Origin: Symbiodinium natans
Taxonomy: Eukaryota > Sar > Dinophyceae > Suessiales > Symbiodiniaceae
Assembly: GCA_905221605.1 (NCBI GenBank)
Contig: CAJNDS010000305.1
Span: 46,001-110,000, forward strand
Direction: 5' to 3'
DNA length: 64,000 nt
A program made the position numbers and the translations under genes. Below the pieces are notes generated by a model. It made no database searches and was not told the DNA's origin. It saw only the letters and a program-made list of their open reading frames with translations. Each line of letters opens with the position of its first letter. The stretch's first letter is position 1. Shown piece after piece: positions 17,954 through 27,849 of the stretch.

Positions 17954-18504
17954 CTTGGGATGTTCCCCTCATACTAGCAGCCCTTCATTGGGATTGTAAC
18001 GGTTTGCAGTTTAGGGTTTAGGGCCTTTAGGGCCTGTAGGGTTTAGGTATAATCCCTATTAAGGACTGTTAGGATAATCCCTTCCCCCCAAATTTTAAAC
18101 GGGGGGTCCCCCCCCCCCCCCTTTAAAAATTCGAAATGTGTTTTTATTATTAGGGGGTATTTTTATCGAAATGTCGCAAAATTAGACTTCAGGGTGTGGA
18201 GAGCCAAGCTCACAGGCAGCTGACAGACAGCTTCGTGCTGCCAAAAGACGGGCCTCTAAATTAAACCTAAACCCTGAACCCTAAGCCCTAAACCCTTAAT
18301 TAACCCGAGACCCCCCAACCCAAAACCCTCTGAGGGTTTTATTGGTGTTGAAGGATTTCTTGGAGGCCTGAACCCCCCCCCCCCTAATTCGGAATAGGGT
18401 TTAAAAGGCGGGCTCGGTTTCGGGAGGTTTTTCCGGAAAGTATTTTTATTATTGGGGGGGTATTTAATAAAAGGGGGAAGGGATTAAGGGGGGGACATCC
18501 CAAC
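17954..18504. mobile_element. Composite family D insertion with a 6-bp target duplication
   Basis: It begins CTTGGGATGTTCCCC and ends GGGGGGACATCCCAAC. GTTCAG flanks it (17948-17953, 18505-18510). It is much longer than other family D copies (about 110 bp). It contains an internal D right arm (CCCTATTAAGGACTGTTAGG, 18047-18072), telomere-type words, poly-C runs, and an open piece GVESQAHRQLTDSFVL (about 18192-18260). Either nested insertions or two D introns around a small exon would explain it. Confidence 0.55.
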
Positions 18505-18510
18505 GTTCAG

Positions 18511-19333
18511 TCACTAGACAGGTGCCTTGCCTTTCAGAGAGGCGCAGAACCGTCTTGAAAGACTCCCAGCATCATTCGGCTCTAAACCCTAGAAACCCTC
18601 AACCCTACACCCTAAATTCCTAAGCTCAGGGTTTAGGGTTTAGGGCTTAGGGCTTAGGGTTTAGGGTTTAGGGGGGTTTAGGGCGGTTTAGGGCAGTTTA
18701 GGGTCTATAGGGTTCAGGGTTTAGCGCAGCTGAGGGTTGCAAGGATGGGCAGAAGAGGCACAGACTGAGGCCACGGTGATTCCATTGGATGCCTTGCGCC
18801 TGCAACAGTACGTACCGTTCTATTTACAGCCACGCCTCCACATTCCCCTATCCCTAAACGCTAAACCCTAAACCCTAACCCTAGACTGCCGAATCCCTAC
18901 ACTCTAAACCCTAAACCCGAAACCCTGAACCCTAAACCCTAATAAAGCCCAAACCCCAAACCCTAAACCCTAGACTCTAAATCCTAAACCTCTCCGAAAA
19001 ACCTGCGAAGGGACCCGACTCCTTTGGCAGCTCTTCAGGTGCCAGGAGGCCGTCACAAAGCCAGGGTTTGGGGTTTGGGGTTTAGGGTTTCTGGTTTAGG
19101 GCTTTAAGATGTTCAGGGCTTTAGGGTTTAGGGTTTAGGGCTTAGGGCTTAGGGCTTTAGGGTTTCAGGGGGTTTGGGGATGTTTGGAATTTGGGGTTTG
19201 TTTTTGGTGCTAGGATGTTCGGGCTTTCTGGTTTAAGGTTTCGGGTTGAGGGGCTGTCGGGCTTAGCTATCTCCCAGCCTTTAACCCTAAACCCTCCTAA
19301 ACCCTAAACCCTAAACCCTAAACCCTAAACCTT
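18511..19333. repeat. Telomere-type tracts with coding-like islands
   Basis: TTTAGGG/GGGCTTA words lie at 18625-18715 and 19065-19160. CCCTAAA words lie at 18850-18990 and 19280-19332. The island at 18740-18850 reads AEEAQTEATVIPLDALRLQQ then YVPFYLQPRLHIPL, a good protein-like frame. The island at 19010-19065 reads EGTRLLWQLFRCQEAVTKPG. Confidence 0.45.
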
Positions 19334-19421
19334 GTTGTGGCTTCTGGCGCGAAAGGATTATGGCCGAATGCCAAAAGTCAATCATGATGCAGGATTCGGG
19401 TCTTGGGGAAGCCTTTGGGGA
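19334..19421 (+). CDS. Coding-like exon with donor
   Basis: Reads CGFWRERIMAECQKSIMMQD then SGLGEAFGE, and ends at a donor-like GAAAGTACGTG. It is bounded on both sides by CCCTAAA tracts. No family recognised. Confidence 0.4.
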
Positions 19422-19587
19422 AAGTACGTGTAGGTAGTAAACCCGAAACCCTAAACCCTAAACCCTAAACCCGAAGCCCTGGGGTTTAGAGTTCAGAGTT
19501 CAGTTCAGGCTTTAGGGTTCAAGAAGGGGCTAAACCCTAAACCCTAAGCCCTAAGCCCTAAACCCTAAACCCTAAACCCTAAACCCT

Positions 19588-21496
19588 GGAACAACGCCAA
19601 AAAGAGTGACCGCTGGAGGAGGGGGGGTGGTGGACCGCAGCGCACGGCCCGCATTCAGCGGAAGATGTCGGAGTGGTTCCGCGGGGAGTGGGTGCCCGAG
19701 TGGGTCAAGGAACAGAGGAGGATCGCAGACAGGCGCTTTGAGGAGGGTTCGTCCACGCTCCAGGAGACGGTGGACCAGCTTGTTGCCCTGCTCAATGCCC
19801 ACCGTGCCCCACGTCAACCACAAACGCCTGCTGCGGAGGGGGAGGCTGCTGCGGACCTGGCGGGCGTGGACGATGGCGCCCTGGGGGACGCTGCCGCTGC
19901 TGACGCTGCTGCCCCCTACGTGCCGGTTGAGACCTGGGAGGAGCGCCATGGTGACGTCGATCGCTGGGTGGGGCCCTTGCCGCCTGAGGCTGACTTCGCG
20001 CAGGGCACGGGGCCGGTCGTGGGGTCGCACGAGGAGCTCAACCGCCTCTGGCTTGAGCAACACCATGGCAAGGATGCCCCTGTATCCTTCTATCCTGTGG
20101 GGGAGCGCCGACCTGGGGACGCTGCCGTGGGTGGATCCGCATCTCAGAGCTCGGGGTGTGGTGGTCCCGAAGGGCAAGAAGACCTTGTGGGAGGTGGTGA
20201 ACCTGTGGGTGGTGATGGCCCTGCTTCCTCCTCGTCTACGTCGGGTGCGCAGGTGGGAGTGGAGGAGTCGGACGAGGTCCTTGACTGGGAGCCGGACGTG
20301 ACCGTGGACAATGAGGTGGACCTCGACGCCCTGGACTTGCTGCAGGAGGAGTACGCCCTGGACTTGCTGCAGGAGGAGTACGCCGTGTGGGATGAGACGG
20401 GGGATGTCGTGACGCAGGAGGAGTTTGCCTTCAAGGACGAGACGGGGGATGTCATGATGATGATGCAAGGGGCTGCGGCGTCTTCTTCCAGCTCGAGCCC
20501 TACCCCGGGGGATGTGACGACAAGGGTCCGCGCCATGGAGGAGGAGACAGTGCGAGCACTCCAGGCGGAGCTCCAGTTCCAAGAAAGAGAGGGGAATGCG
20601 CCGGAGCTGCGATGGGGGCTCGCTACTTGGCTTGGAGAGCTGAGCCGGGAGGCGGACTACTTCCACCAGTTTATCGCGGTGATGAGCAATGGGGGTCTTC
20701 GGTGTGGGGGCTCTCTTCCCCTTCAGCGGGTGCCTTCGAGCGCTCCGGCTCGTGAAAGGGCTGTGGCGTGGGCTAGACAATTTGGCCCGAGGTTTCGGAG
20801 GATCTTGGCGGTGGCTAGGCATCTCCCGCCCGCTGGTGTGCCTGGTGGTGGTGGTGATGGCCCTGCCCTCATTGGGGGAAGAGGAGATCCTGGAAGCCCT
20901 TGCGGAGGAAGACCGCGTGCGAGAGGAGGAGCAGCTGAGCATCCTTGTGGGGGAGTCCGTGGCCGAGGAGGATGACGCCAATACTGGGGATGTCGCTGAT
21001 GCTGCCGCCGCGGGGGACAGTGTGATCGGGGGCATTGCTGCTGTTCCTCCTGGAGTTCCTCCTGATGGTCCCCCTGCCGCTGCCCTTCCTCCCGCTGCTC
21101 CTCGTCCTGGAAGAGAGCGGTCGCGCTCGCGAGACGCTATACCGGAAGGGGATGCTACGACGCTCGTGCAGGGGGTGGCTCGCCTTGCAGGCCCGCTTGG
21201 GGAGGAGACCATGGGGGTGGATGTGGCCGGGATCTCGACACAGCCGTCTACATCTTTGTCCACGATGCCTGGGGGTGCTGCCAATGGGACTTCGTCGTCG
21301 TCATGCTCTTCTACGTCTATGGTGGTGGGGGACTGTCGGGAGGATGCACCTGAAGTTTGACGGCTTCCCTGAGGGCGTGTACGTACTGGGGGTTTTTCGT
21401 GATGGAGGAAGAGAAAGAGGAAGAGGAGGTGGTTGTTTGTGTTTCACGTCTGGAGAACGCTGACGTTCCGCCCGAAAAAGGTGATTCCAGTTAAAA
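19588..21496 (+). pseudogene. Long acidic low-complexity gene, frame-damaged
   Basis: The frame is open from the end of a CCCTAAA tract. The first Met is at 19665 (MSEWFRGEWVPEWVKEQRR), but in-frame sequence upstream (NNAKKSDRWRRGGGG) also looks coding, so the start may be an exon boundary. It is Glu/Asp/Ala/Gly-rich with a nine-residue tandem repeat LDLLQEEYA (20332-20385) and Ser runs. Near 20845-20860, at a GTGGTGGTGGTG run, the protein-like reading passes to the next frame (LGEEEILEALAEEDRVREEE, to a stop at 21358-21360). It then shifts to a third (LKFDGFPEGVYVLG, near 21350-21392) and back to the first (MEEEKEEEEVVVCVSRL, stop at 21492-21494). At least three frame changes suggest a decayed copy or unassembled indels. 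The whole piece is about 600 codons, GC-rich, and flanked by telomere-type DNA. A retrotransposon gag-like protein is possible, but no domain is recognised. Confidence 0.5.
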
Positions 21497-22290
21497 AAAA
21501 AAACCCTAAACCCTGAACCCTGAGCCCTGAGCCTGAAACCGTAAACCTTAAACCCTAAACCCTGCTGTAAACCCTAAACCCTACACCCTAAACCCTGAGC
21601 CCTACAGGCCCCTGAAGCATACAGGGACCATAGCCTGCTCAAGGTTCTGGGTTTTAGGGTTTGGGGTTTTGGGTTTAGGGTTTGAGGTTTAGGGTTTCAG
21701 GTTTTAGGGTTACGGTTAAGGGTTTTGTGGTTTAGGGTTTTTGGGTTTTAGGGGTATCAAAGTTTACGGTTGGGGTTTAGGGTTTTAGGGCAGAAGGGTT
21801 CTCAGGTTTAGGGTTTTAGGGTTGGGGCCACAGGTTTTGCGGGCATAAGGCCTAGGGCTCAGGGCTTTAGGGTTTAGAGTTTAGGGTTCAGGGTTTAGGG
21901 CTCAGGGCTTTAAAGTTAAGAGCTGGACCGAGGGTCTTGTCAGTTGCCGTACAGAAAAGAGGACTGGCTTGTACCTTGTTCTGCAGTCTGCAAGCAAGTA
22001 TGGCCCTAAACCCTAAAACTCTAAACCCATGTTTTAGCATATTGGTTTGGCAAAGGCTGTGTGTAGAGCCCGTGGCTCACACACTAGTGCTTGGAGGATC
22101 GGGGCTTAGGGTTTAGGATCTCGGCTTAGGACATACTTGAGAAGTAAGGTTATGAAGCCTACACCCAAAGACCCAAACCCAAAAACCCCAAACCCCAAAC
22201 CCCAAACCCCAAACCCCAAACCCCAAACCCCAAACCCTAAACCCTAAACCCTAAACCCTAAACCCTAAACCCTAAACCCTAAACCTATAC
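21497..22290. repeat. Telomere-type variants in both orientations
   Basis: CCCTAAA/CCCTGAA words lie at 21500-21605, degenerate TTTAGGG at 21650-21910, and a block of CCCCAAA units (22180-22235) passing into CCCTAAA (22236-22283). The short islands at 21606-21645 and 21920-22005 are open but unrecognised. Confidence 0.7.
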
Positions 22291-22585
22291 AAACTCACCC
22301 GTTCCTCCGAGTAGCACCAGGCTCGGATGTGCTTCTGACGGCCGAAGCCCGAGTTGGCAAACCCGACGCCGTAAGCCCCCGAAAACCCTATAAACCCTGT
22401 AGGGTTTAGGGTTTAGGGTTTAGGGTTTAGGGTTTAGGGTTTAGGGTTTAGGCGTTAGGGCATACCTCCCGGCAAACCCGATAAACCTGATAAAGCCTGT
22501 ACTCCCGCAGGCGCGCAAGACCAGGACACAATGCACCCTGAGGGCCACTCCCTGGCGCCCCCTCTTGCATCGGACACTCCCTACT
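22291..22585 (+). CDS. Coding-like islands split by a TTTAGGG tract
   Basis: TNSPVPPSSTRLGCASDGRS (22291-22380) precedes a TTTAGGG tract (22398-22455). After the acceptor-like CTCCCGCAG at 22502-22510, AQDQDTMHPEGHSLAPPLAS continues to the family B element at 22582. No family recognised. Confidence 0.35.
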
Positions 22586-22786
22586 TGGAGGTTCAAGGTG
22601 CTTATAACTGCAATTCGAACTGTACTTATAAGCCCCCTAAGTCCCCTAAGTAGGTTATATATATATATAATATATATAAGTACAGGTAGAATTTGGGGCT
22701 ATAAGTACCCATGACCCCCAAGTAGGTTATCAGTACAGTTAGAATTGGGGTTATAAGTACCCATGAACCTCCAAGTAGGGTTCTGT
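22582..22786. mobile_element. Family B element, copy 2, with internal partial duplication
   Basis: CTACTTGGAGGTTC at the left and GAACCTCCAAGTAG at the right are perfect inverted repeats. Near the right, ATTTGGGGCTATAAGTACCCATGA-type sequence occurs twice (about 22693-22720 and 22748-22775), and an AT run lies at 22659-22679. Confidence 0.7.
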
Positions 22787-22829
22787 GGACCCTCCCAGAA
22801 GCCCCTGGACCTCCCAGAAATGTTTATAT

Positions 22830-22903
22830 AGGCTTTAGGTTTAGGGTTTAGGGTTTAGGGTTTAGGGTTTAGGGTTTAGGGTTTAGGGTTTAGGGTTTAG
22901 GGT
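22830..22903 (+). repeat. TTTAGGG tract
   Basis: About ten TTTAGGG units separate the family B element from the next island. Confidence 0.85.
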
Positions 22904-23058
22904 GCCATGTACTGAAATTCTTGATGGGTTCGGCAGAAGGGATGGTTTTGTCCCAACACACTAGAAGGCCCTCAGCAATGCGCCATAGCTGCCTTTCGCC
23001 TGTTGTGAGCTTTCGGAGGTGCTTGACATCCCAATCATCACAGCTTTTTGCGCAACCC
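22904..23058 (-). CDS. Coding-like exon on the minus strand
   Basis: The minus frame reads CDDWDVKHLRKLTTGERQLW then RIAEGLLVCWDKTIPSAEPI and onward for 51 codons. A plus frame is also open but less protein-like. No family recognised. Confidence 0.4.
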
Positions 23059-23392
23059 CTCAAACCCTAAACCTTAACCCTAAACCCTAAGCCCCTAAAC
23101 CCTAAAACCCTAAAACCCTAAAACCCTAAACCCTAAACCCCGAACCCTGAACCCTGAACCCTGAACCCTGAACCCTAAACCCTAAACCCTAAACCCTAAA
23201 CCCCAACCCCCCCTGGCAGCGCCGTGCCAAACTGTGAGTTCTCAAGGCCATGGATTCCACTGCCAGACGAGGCCCTTCTTCGCTTTTTTTTAAGATTTTG
23301 GCTCCCTGATAAATCCCTCTAAACCCAAGAAGGGTGCTTTTTCTTCCTAGGTTAAACTTGGGCCTAGGACATAAAACCCTAAACTCTAAGCC

Positions 23393-23424
<32 letters not shown>

Positions 23425-23900
23425 ACCCTAAACCCTAAACCCTAAACCCTCCCTGCCCCCGGACATGCCATGAGGTTGGTGGTTCCTCTTCGTCCACATC
23501 CCGGGTCCAGGACGGCATTGGGATGGGGAGGTGGTGGGGTTTGGGGTTTAGGGTTTAGCGGCTTTTCGGGTTAGGGTTTAGGGTTTCGGGTTTAGGGTTT
23601 AAGGTTTTTTTTTTCTTTTTTTTTTGGGTGGGGGGGGGGGGGGGGGTGGTGAGGGTACCCCAGAGAAGTAGGCTCTTAGGAATGATTGCTGGCTGCCTAG
23701 GCTGTGGCGAGGCCCAGGCACGCCAAACCCTATGAACTTAGGGTTCAGGGTTCAGGGTTCAGGGTTTAGGGTTTAGGGTTTAGGGTTTAGGGTTTAGGGT
23801 TTAGGGAGCCCGACAGCCAGGATGGCAAAGGGCTGGCTTCTCAGGACTTCGAAGAGCTCGTCGCCTGCGGAGGCATCCGCCTGTTTGTTTGGTTTTTGAT
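23059..23900. other. Telomere-type tracts with small plus-strand islands
   Basis: CCCTAAA/CCCTGAA units lie at 23060-23205 and 23375-23450, and TTTAGGG at 23538-23605 and 23735-23805. Open islands are 23212-23282 (VPNCEFSRPWIPLPDEALLR), 23655-23725 (LLGMIAGCLGCGEAQARQ) and 23808-23890 (PDSQDGKGLASQDFEELVAC). No family recognised. Confidence 0.45.
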
Positions 23901-24075
23901 TTTTGCTATATGCGTATATCTATATCTATATATATATATATATTATTTATTTATATTTATATTTATATTTCTATTTCTATTTATATTTTTTATTTTCGTA
24001 TGTGCATTTATATTTATGTTCATATTTATGTTCATATTTATATTGATTTGTTTTTGTTTATTTTGTTTTTGTTAT
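23901..24075. repeat. TA-rich microsatellite block
   Basis: TATATC, TTTATA and TTCATATTTATG words. The open frame here is only repeat translation. Confidence 0.8.
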
Positions 24076-24284
24076 TTTGTTTGTGAGGGGGGAGAGGAGA
24101 GGGGACCATAAGCCCTAAACCCTAAACCGGTGGGTGGGTGGGGTCGGGTTTTCGGTTCTGGGCTTTTTGGAGCTTGGGGCTTAGGCCTCTGCCTTATCCT
24201 GGGGCGTTCGATAAGGAAGTCAAGGGGCTGAGAGGGCTTATGGGGTTGACCAGGATTGAGGCTTTCAGGTTTTATATTGGGAGT

Positions 24285-24360
24285 ACCTTGGAATGTTCCC
24301 CGACAGTCCTCAATAAGGATTATTACGGTTTAGGGTTTAGGGTTTGGGTTTAGGGTTTGG
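24285..24360. mobile_element. Family D element truncated by telomere-type repeats
   Basis: ACCTTGGAATGTTCCCCGACAG begins a family D left half that stops at about 24326, where TTTAGGG words begin. Confidence 0.55.
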
Positions 24361-24417
24361 GTTTTGGAGACTAGGGGGGGCAAAAAAGGCCTGTTCGTAC
24401 AAGGGGCATTGGCAGTA

Positions 24418-24485
24418 CCTTGGGATGTTCCCCCTTCTACTAACCGGCCTTGATAGGGAATAGAATAGGGGGGAGCATCCCAAGG
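24418..24485. mobile_element. Short family D element
   Basis: CCTTGGGATGTTCCCCC and GGGGGAGCATCCCAAGG are inverted ends, with a compact 68-bp hairpin. The island immediately after it (24484-24568) is open: GVVQKEGPRISMAAHIIPLA then MILARFW. Confidence 0.7.
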
Positions 24486-24637
24486 AGTTGTCCAAAAAGA
24501 GGGGCCGCGGATCTCAATGGCAGCTCATATCATCCCCCTGGCCATGATTTTGGCGCGGTTTTGGGCTTAGGGCTTAGGGCATTAATATGGTTTAGGGTTC
24601 AGGGTTTAGGGGTCAAGGACGTTGTCTTTGCCCTGTG

Positions 24638-24709
24638 GACCAAATGAACCCTAAATTGGGGCCATATACCCTGTGCCACCCTTTTAAGGTTCATTTGGTC
24701 CTTAAGGTA
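24638..24709. mobile_element. Family C inverted-repeat element, copy 1 (short)
   Basis: The ends GGACCAAATGAACC and GGTTCATTTGGTCC are perfect inverted repeats around TTGGGGCCATATACCC. An open island follows (24746-24858: LLDGDAEPTYCTHLAEYRHA then KKLLDERGQQCWMAARVL, stop). Confidence 0.7.
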
Positions 24710-24745
24710 CTGGATGGGTTTCGGGTTTCGGGTTTAGGCTTGTCT

Positions 24746-24861
24746 TTACTGGACGGGGATGCAGAGCCGACGTACTGTACTCATCTTGCTGAGTATCGTC
24801 ATGCTAAGAAGCTCCTGGATGAGCGAGGTCAGCAGTGCTGGATGGCTGCCCGAGTTTTGTA
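24746..24861 (+). CDS. Coding-like terminal island
   Basis: The frame ends at TAG (24859-24861). Its helical, charged composition (AEYRHAKKLLDERGQQCW) suggests a real exon. No family recognised. Confidence 0.4.
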
Positions 24862-25152
24862 GCGTTCAGGGTTCGGGGTTCAGGGTTCAGGGTTCAGGGC
24901 TTAGGGTTTAGGGTTCAGGGTTTAGGGTTTAGGGTTCAGGGTTTAGGGTTTAGGGTTCAGGGTTTAGGGTTTAGGAATGGAAGTTGCTGTTCTGCGATTC
25001 TAACTCCCAATCCTGAAGCCTGGGGCTTCCTTCCACCACTCCCCTAAACTCCCCTAAGCCCAAGCCCTAAATCCCTTGAAGCCCCTGAGCCGCGAAACCA
25101 CCCAACAAGCCCAAAACGTGAGGGTTTAGGGTTTAGGGTTTAGGGTTTAGGG

Positions 25153-25235
25153 CAAGTCCCCACCCGAGCGGCCAGGGGAGGTCCCAGCTGACTGCTGGTC
25201 TGCCCCGCTCTCCGGCGTGGCCCGGCACACTCGGG
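25153..25235 (+). CDS. Coding-like island
   Basis: Reads KSPPERPGEVPADCWSAPLS then GVARHTR between a TTTAGGG tract and the 8-mer TTTTAGGG block. Unrecognised. Confidence 0.3.
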
Positions 25236-25665
25236 CTTTTAGGGCTTTTAGGGTTTTGGGGTTTTAGGGTTTTAGGGTTTTAGGGCTTTTAAGGTTTTAG
25301 GGTTTTAGGGTTTTAGGGTTTTAGGGTTTTAGGGCTTTTAGGGTTTTAGGGTTTTAGGGTTTTAGGGTTTAGGGTTTTAGGGTTTTAGGGTTTTAGGGTT
25401 TTAGGGTTTTAGGGTTTTAGGGTTTTAGGGTTTTAGGGCTTTGAGGGTTTTAGGGTTTTAGGGTTTTAGGGTTTTAGGGTTTTGGGGCTTTTAGGGTTTT
25501 AGGGCTTTGAGGGTTTTAGGGTTTTAGGGTTTTAGGGTTTTAGGGTTTTGGGGTTTTGGGGTTTTGGGGTTTTGGGGTTTTGGGGTTTTGGGGTTTTGGG
25601 GTTTTAGGGTTTTAGGGTTTTCGGGTTTTAGGGTTTTAGGGTTTAGGGTTTAGGGTTTAGGGCTT
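25236..25665 (+). repeat. TTTTAGGG 8-mer array of about 430 bp
   Basis: Roughly fifty units of the 8-bp variant TTTTAGGG, with a sub-block of TTTTGGGG at 25545-25603. It returns to TTTAGGG at 25640. Confidence 0.9.
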
Positions 25666-25734
25666 TCGGGCTTTTGGGTGTAGGGTTCAGGGCTTTAGGG
25701 CTTTCGGGAATATTGGACTTAGGGGTTTCTTGAA

Positions 25735-26015
25735 GAGCCAGCTTTTCTAACAACATCAACAGGTGGCAGAGCATTCTCCCTACACACTTGGGGGACCAGC
25801 TTCCCCGGGCAGAGCGCGACTGGTACTGCTCCCTCATTAACCAACGAGTCGGTGTTAAGGTGGCACCACCACAGTGGTTCAACTCGCACGCGTTGGGGGC
25901 GGTGTGCAATGGCGTCCAAGAAGCGTCTACATGTGGTCTCTTTGCGTTGAACCATCTACTTGCGCAGTTGGGCACCAACAAGTACCGTCGTGCATCCTCC
26001 ATAGGACTCTCCCTC
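25735..26015 (+). CDS. Josephin-like cysteine protease exon or fragment
   Basis: A single frame of about 95 codons begins SFSNNINRWQSILPTHLGDQ. It contains NGVQEASTCGLFALNHLLAQ. In Josephin-type deubiquitinases the active site is 'QEgslCAqhcLNNLL'. Here Gln, five residues before the Cys nucleophile, and the following LNHLL are conserved, so this is probably the oxyanion Gln and catalytic Cys. The catalytic His lies further on in the family and would be in another exon; none is seen before the family G repeat at 26058. A Ulp1-like or other papain-fold protease, possibly transposon-borne, is an alternative. Confidence 0.45.
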
Positions 26016-26057
26016 GGACTGCTAAGGTTGTACCCCTGGGTTTGGGTACCCCATTTA

Positions 26058-26125
26058 CAGATCCTCTAAGGGAACATAAGGGCCATATCAGGAGTACATT
26101 CAGGGAACCTCTTCGGGGCACATCC
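26058..26125. repeat. Family G repeat, copy 1
   Basis: GATCCTCTAAGGGAACATAAGG followed by an ATTCAGGGAACCTCTT-like word, matching 38719-38793. No inverted ends are evident. Confidence 0.55.
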
Positions 26126-26197
26126 TTGGGGGCACGAGTCTTAATCCCAAACCCTGAACCCCCAAACGCCAAACCCCTGAAGCGTAAACCCCTAAAC

Positions 26198-26316
26198 CTT
26201 GGGATGTCCCCCCTTATATTCACAGTCCTTAATACGGATTATAATAGGGGGGGAGGGGTACGACAGTCCCTACTAAGGAAATTATGGACTGTTAGAAAAA
26301 GGGGCAACATTCCAAG
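26198..26316. mobile_element. Family D inverted-repeat element
   Basis: CTTGGGATGTCCCCC and GGGGCAACATTCCAAG are inverted ends, and CTAAA flanks both sides (possibly a target duplication, though CTAAA is common here). The following island (26320-26376) is open: AQEQFAEPGSRQAHSNSH. Confidence 0.65.
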
Positions 26317-26399
26317 CTAAAGCCCAGGAGCAGTTTGCAGAACCAGGTTCCCGGCAAGCCCACAGCAACTCTCACTAGACTCTACTAAGCTAAAGTTAG

Positions 26400-27027
26400 G
26401 AGTGAGGGTTTTGGGGCAAGGGCTGTACAGTTTAGGTTGCCCAGAAGGATGAATCAGAATGCTAGAATACTTGCAGTTAAACCTTTCGACCTGTTCAGAT
26501 TTCCCCCCGCCCTCGGCGAAAAACGCATCGAAACCCCCAACCCCCAAAAAACCTAGGCCCCGACACCCCGAAACCCTAAGCCCTAAACCCCTGAATCTCC
26601 CTAACGCCACCAACGCCCTAAACCGCCCTAAGCCCTAGATACCCTAAACTCCCTAAACTCCCTCGACTCCAGAACCCCCAGAAAAGGGTTTTTTAGGGTT
26701 TAGGGTTTAGGGTTTTTTGGTTTAGGGTTTTTTGGTTTAGGGTTTAGGGTTTAGGGTTTCCCTCCCTCAGGGCGGCTTTGAGCGCTCTGTGCTCGCCTTC
26801 CCACCGCGCCCGCGTTTCGGCTACAGCCTGACACCTCTGGACCAGGCCACCAGTTGAGGGGTTTAGGGTTTAGGGTTTAGGGTTTAGGGTTTGTAGGGCT
26901 CAGAACTTAGGGCTTGGGGTTTGGGGGTTTAGAACTTAGTTCGGGCTCAGAGTTTGGGTACCCGTTTAGGGTTTAGGGTTGGCATATATATGGGGCTCAG
27001 ATCTGAGGGCTTGGGGTTTGGGGGATT
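26400..27027. other. Mixed islands and telomere-type words
   Basis: A minus-strand frame (26400-26560; FDAFFAEGGGKSEQVERFNC) is weakly protein-like. After an acceptor-like CCCTCAG, 26772-26862 reads GGFERSVLAFPPRPRFGYSL then TPLDQATS and stop, a plausible terminal exon. TTTAGGG words fill 26690-26758 and 26862-26895. Confidence 0.4.
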
Positions 27028-27106
27028 CCACGATATTTCAGAGCAGCTCAGTTCAGGAATGCTCCTGGAATCGTACGAAACCTCACTGAGCACAAAAACG
27101 GGCGTT
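27028..27106 (+). CDS. Coding-like island
   Basis: Reads FHDISEQLSSGMLLESYETS then LSTKTG, open between telomere-type words. No family recognised. Confidence 0.35.
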
Positions 27107-27392
27107 AGGGTTTAGGGCTTAGGGTTTAGGGAGTTTAGGGTTTAGGGGACCCCGCCCTAAACTGCTCTAAGCCCAAGAAAGCCTGAACCCTCAAACCCCA
27201 AACTGCCCTAGACCCAAGACCCTGAGCCCGAAACCCTACCCTGAGCCTCCAGCCTTAACTTGTAGAGCCTAATTCCCTTACCCGCAACCCCTACAGCCTG
27301 AACTCCTAATCCCCGAACCCTAAATGCCAAAACCCGAAGCCCCAAAACCCGGACCCTAAACCCCTAAGCCCTGAACCGGAAACCCTAAACAC

Positions 27393-27531
27393 TACTTGGA
27401 GGTTCGTGGTACTTAATAACCAATGATACTTGTATTTATAACTCGCCTATAAGCCCCTTCATTACTCTAATATGGTGATCATTGGGTTATAACTATTTGC
27501 TTAGTAAGTATACCATGAACCTCCAAGTACA
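27393..27531. mobile_element. Family B inverted-repeat element, copy 3
   Basis: ACTTGGAGGTTCGTGGTA and TACCATGAACCTCCAAGT are inverted ends. The flanks ACACT/ACACC may be a degenerate target duplication. Confidence 0.7.
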
Positions 27532-27599
27532 CCCTTAGACCCTCAAGTCCAAAAAACTTAGAAACCTAAGCCCCTAAACCCTGAACCCCCAAAATAAAC

Positions 27600-27745
27600 C
27601 TCATAATTAAACCCAAAACCCTAACCCTAAACTCCTAAACTCCTAAACTCCTAAACTCCTAAACCCTAAACCCTAAACCCTAAACCCTAAACCCTACACC
27701 CTAAACCCTAAACCCTAAACCCTAAACCCTAAACCCTAAACCCTC
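27600..27745 (-). repeat. CCCTAAA tract preceded by CTCCTAAA 8-mers
   Basis: Four CTCCTAAA units pass into about thirteen CCCTAAA units. Confidence 0.85.
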
Positions 27746-27755
27746 CCTTTCGCGG

Positions 27756-27838
27756 GAGACGGGCGGTCGGCTGCTGCTCTTCGGCGGCCACACCGCGCGC
27801 GCCGGCGCGGGGCGATGTGGCCCGGCGGCAGTCCGAGG
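27756..27838 (+). CDS. Kelch-like exon fragment 1
   Basis: The frame ETGGRLLLFGGHTARAGAG matches the kelch motif core (hydrophobic run, then Gly-Gly). Kelch motifs build beta-propellers used in protein binding. One repeat only, so the call depends on similar pieces at 41149, 53721 and 58003 on the same strand. Confidence 0.4.
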
Positions 27839-27849
27839 TTCAGGGGCTT

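Noticed and set aside
19572-21284. 570-residue minus-strand open frame
   Set aside because: It is the antisense shadow of the plus-strand acidic gene. The protein is Arg/Pro/Ser/His-rich, as expected for the reverse complement of GC-rich coding DNA, with no domain.
23889-24111. Plus-strand frames rich in Ile/Tyr/Phe
   Set aside because: They are translations of the TA-rich microsatellite.
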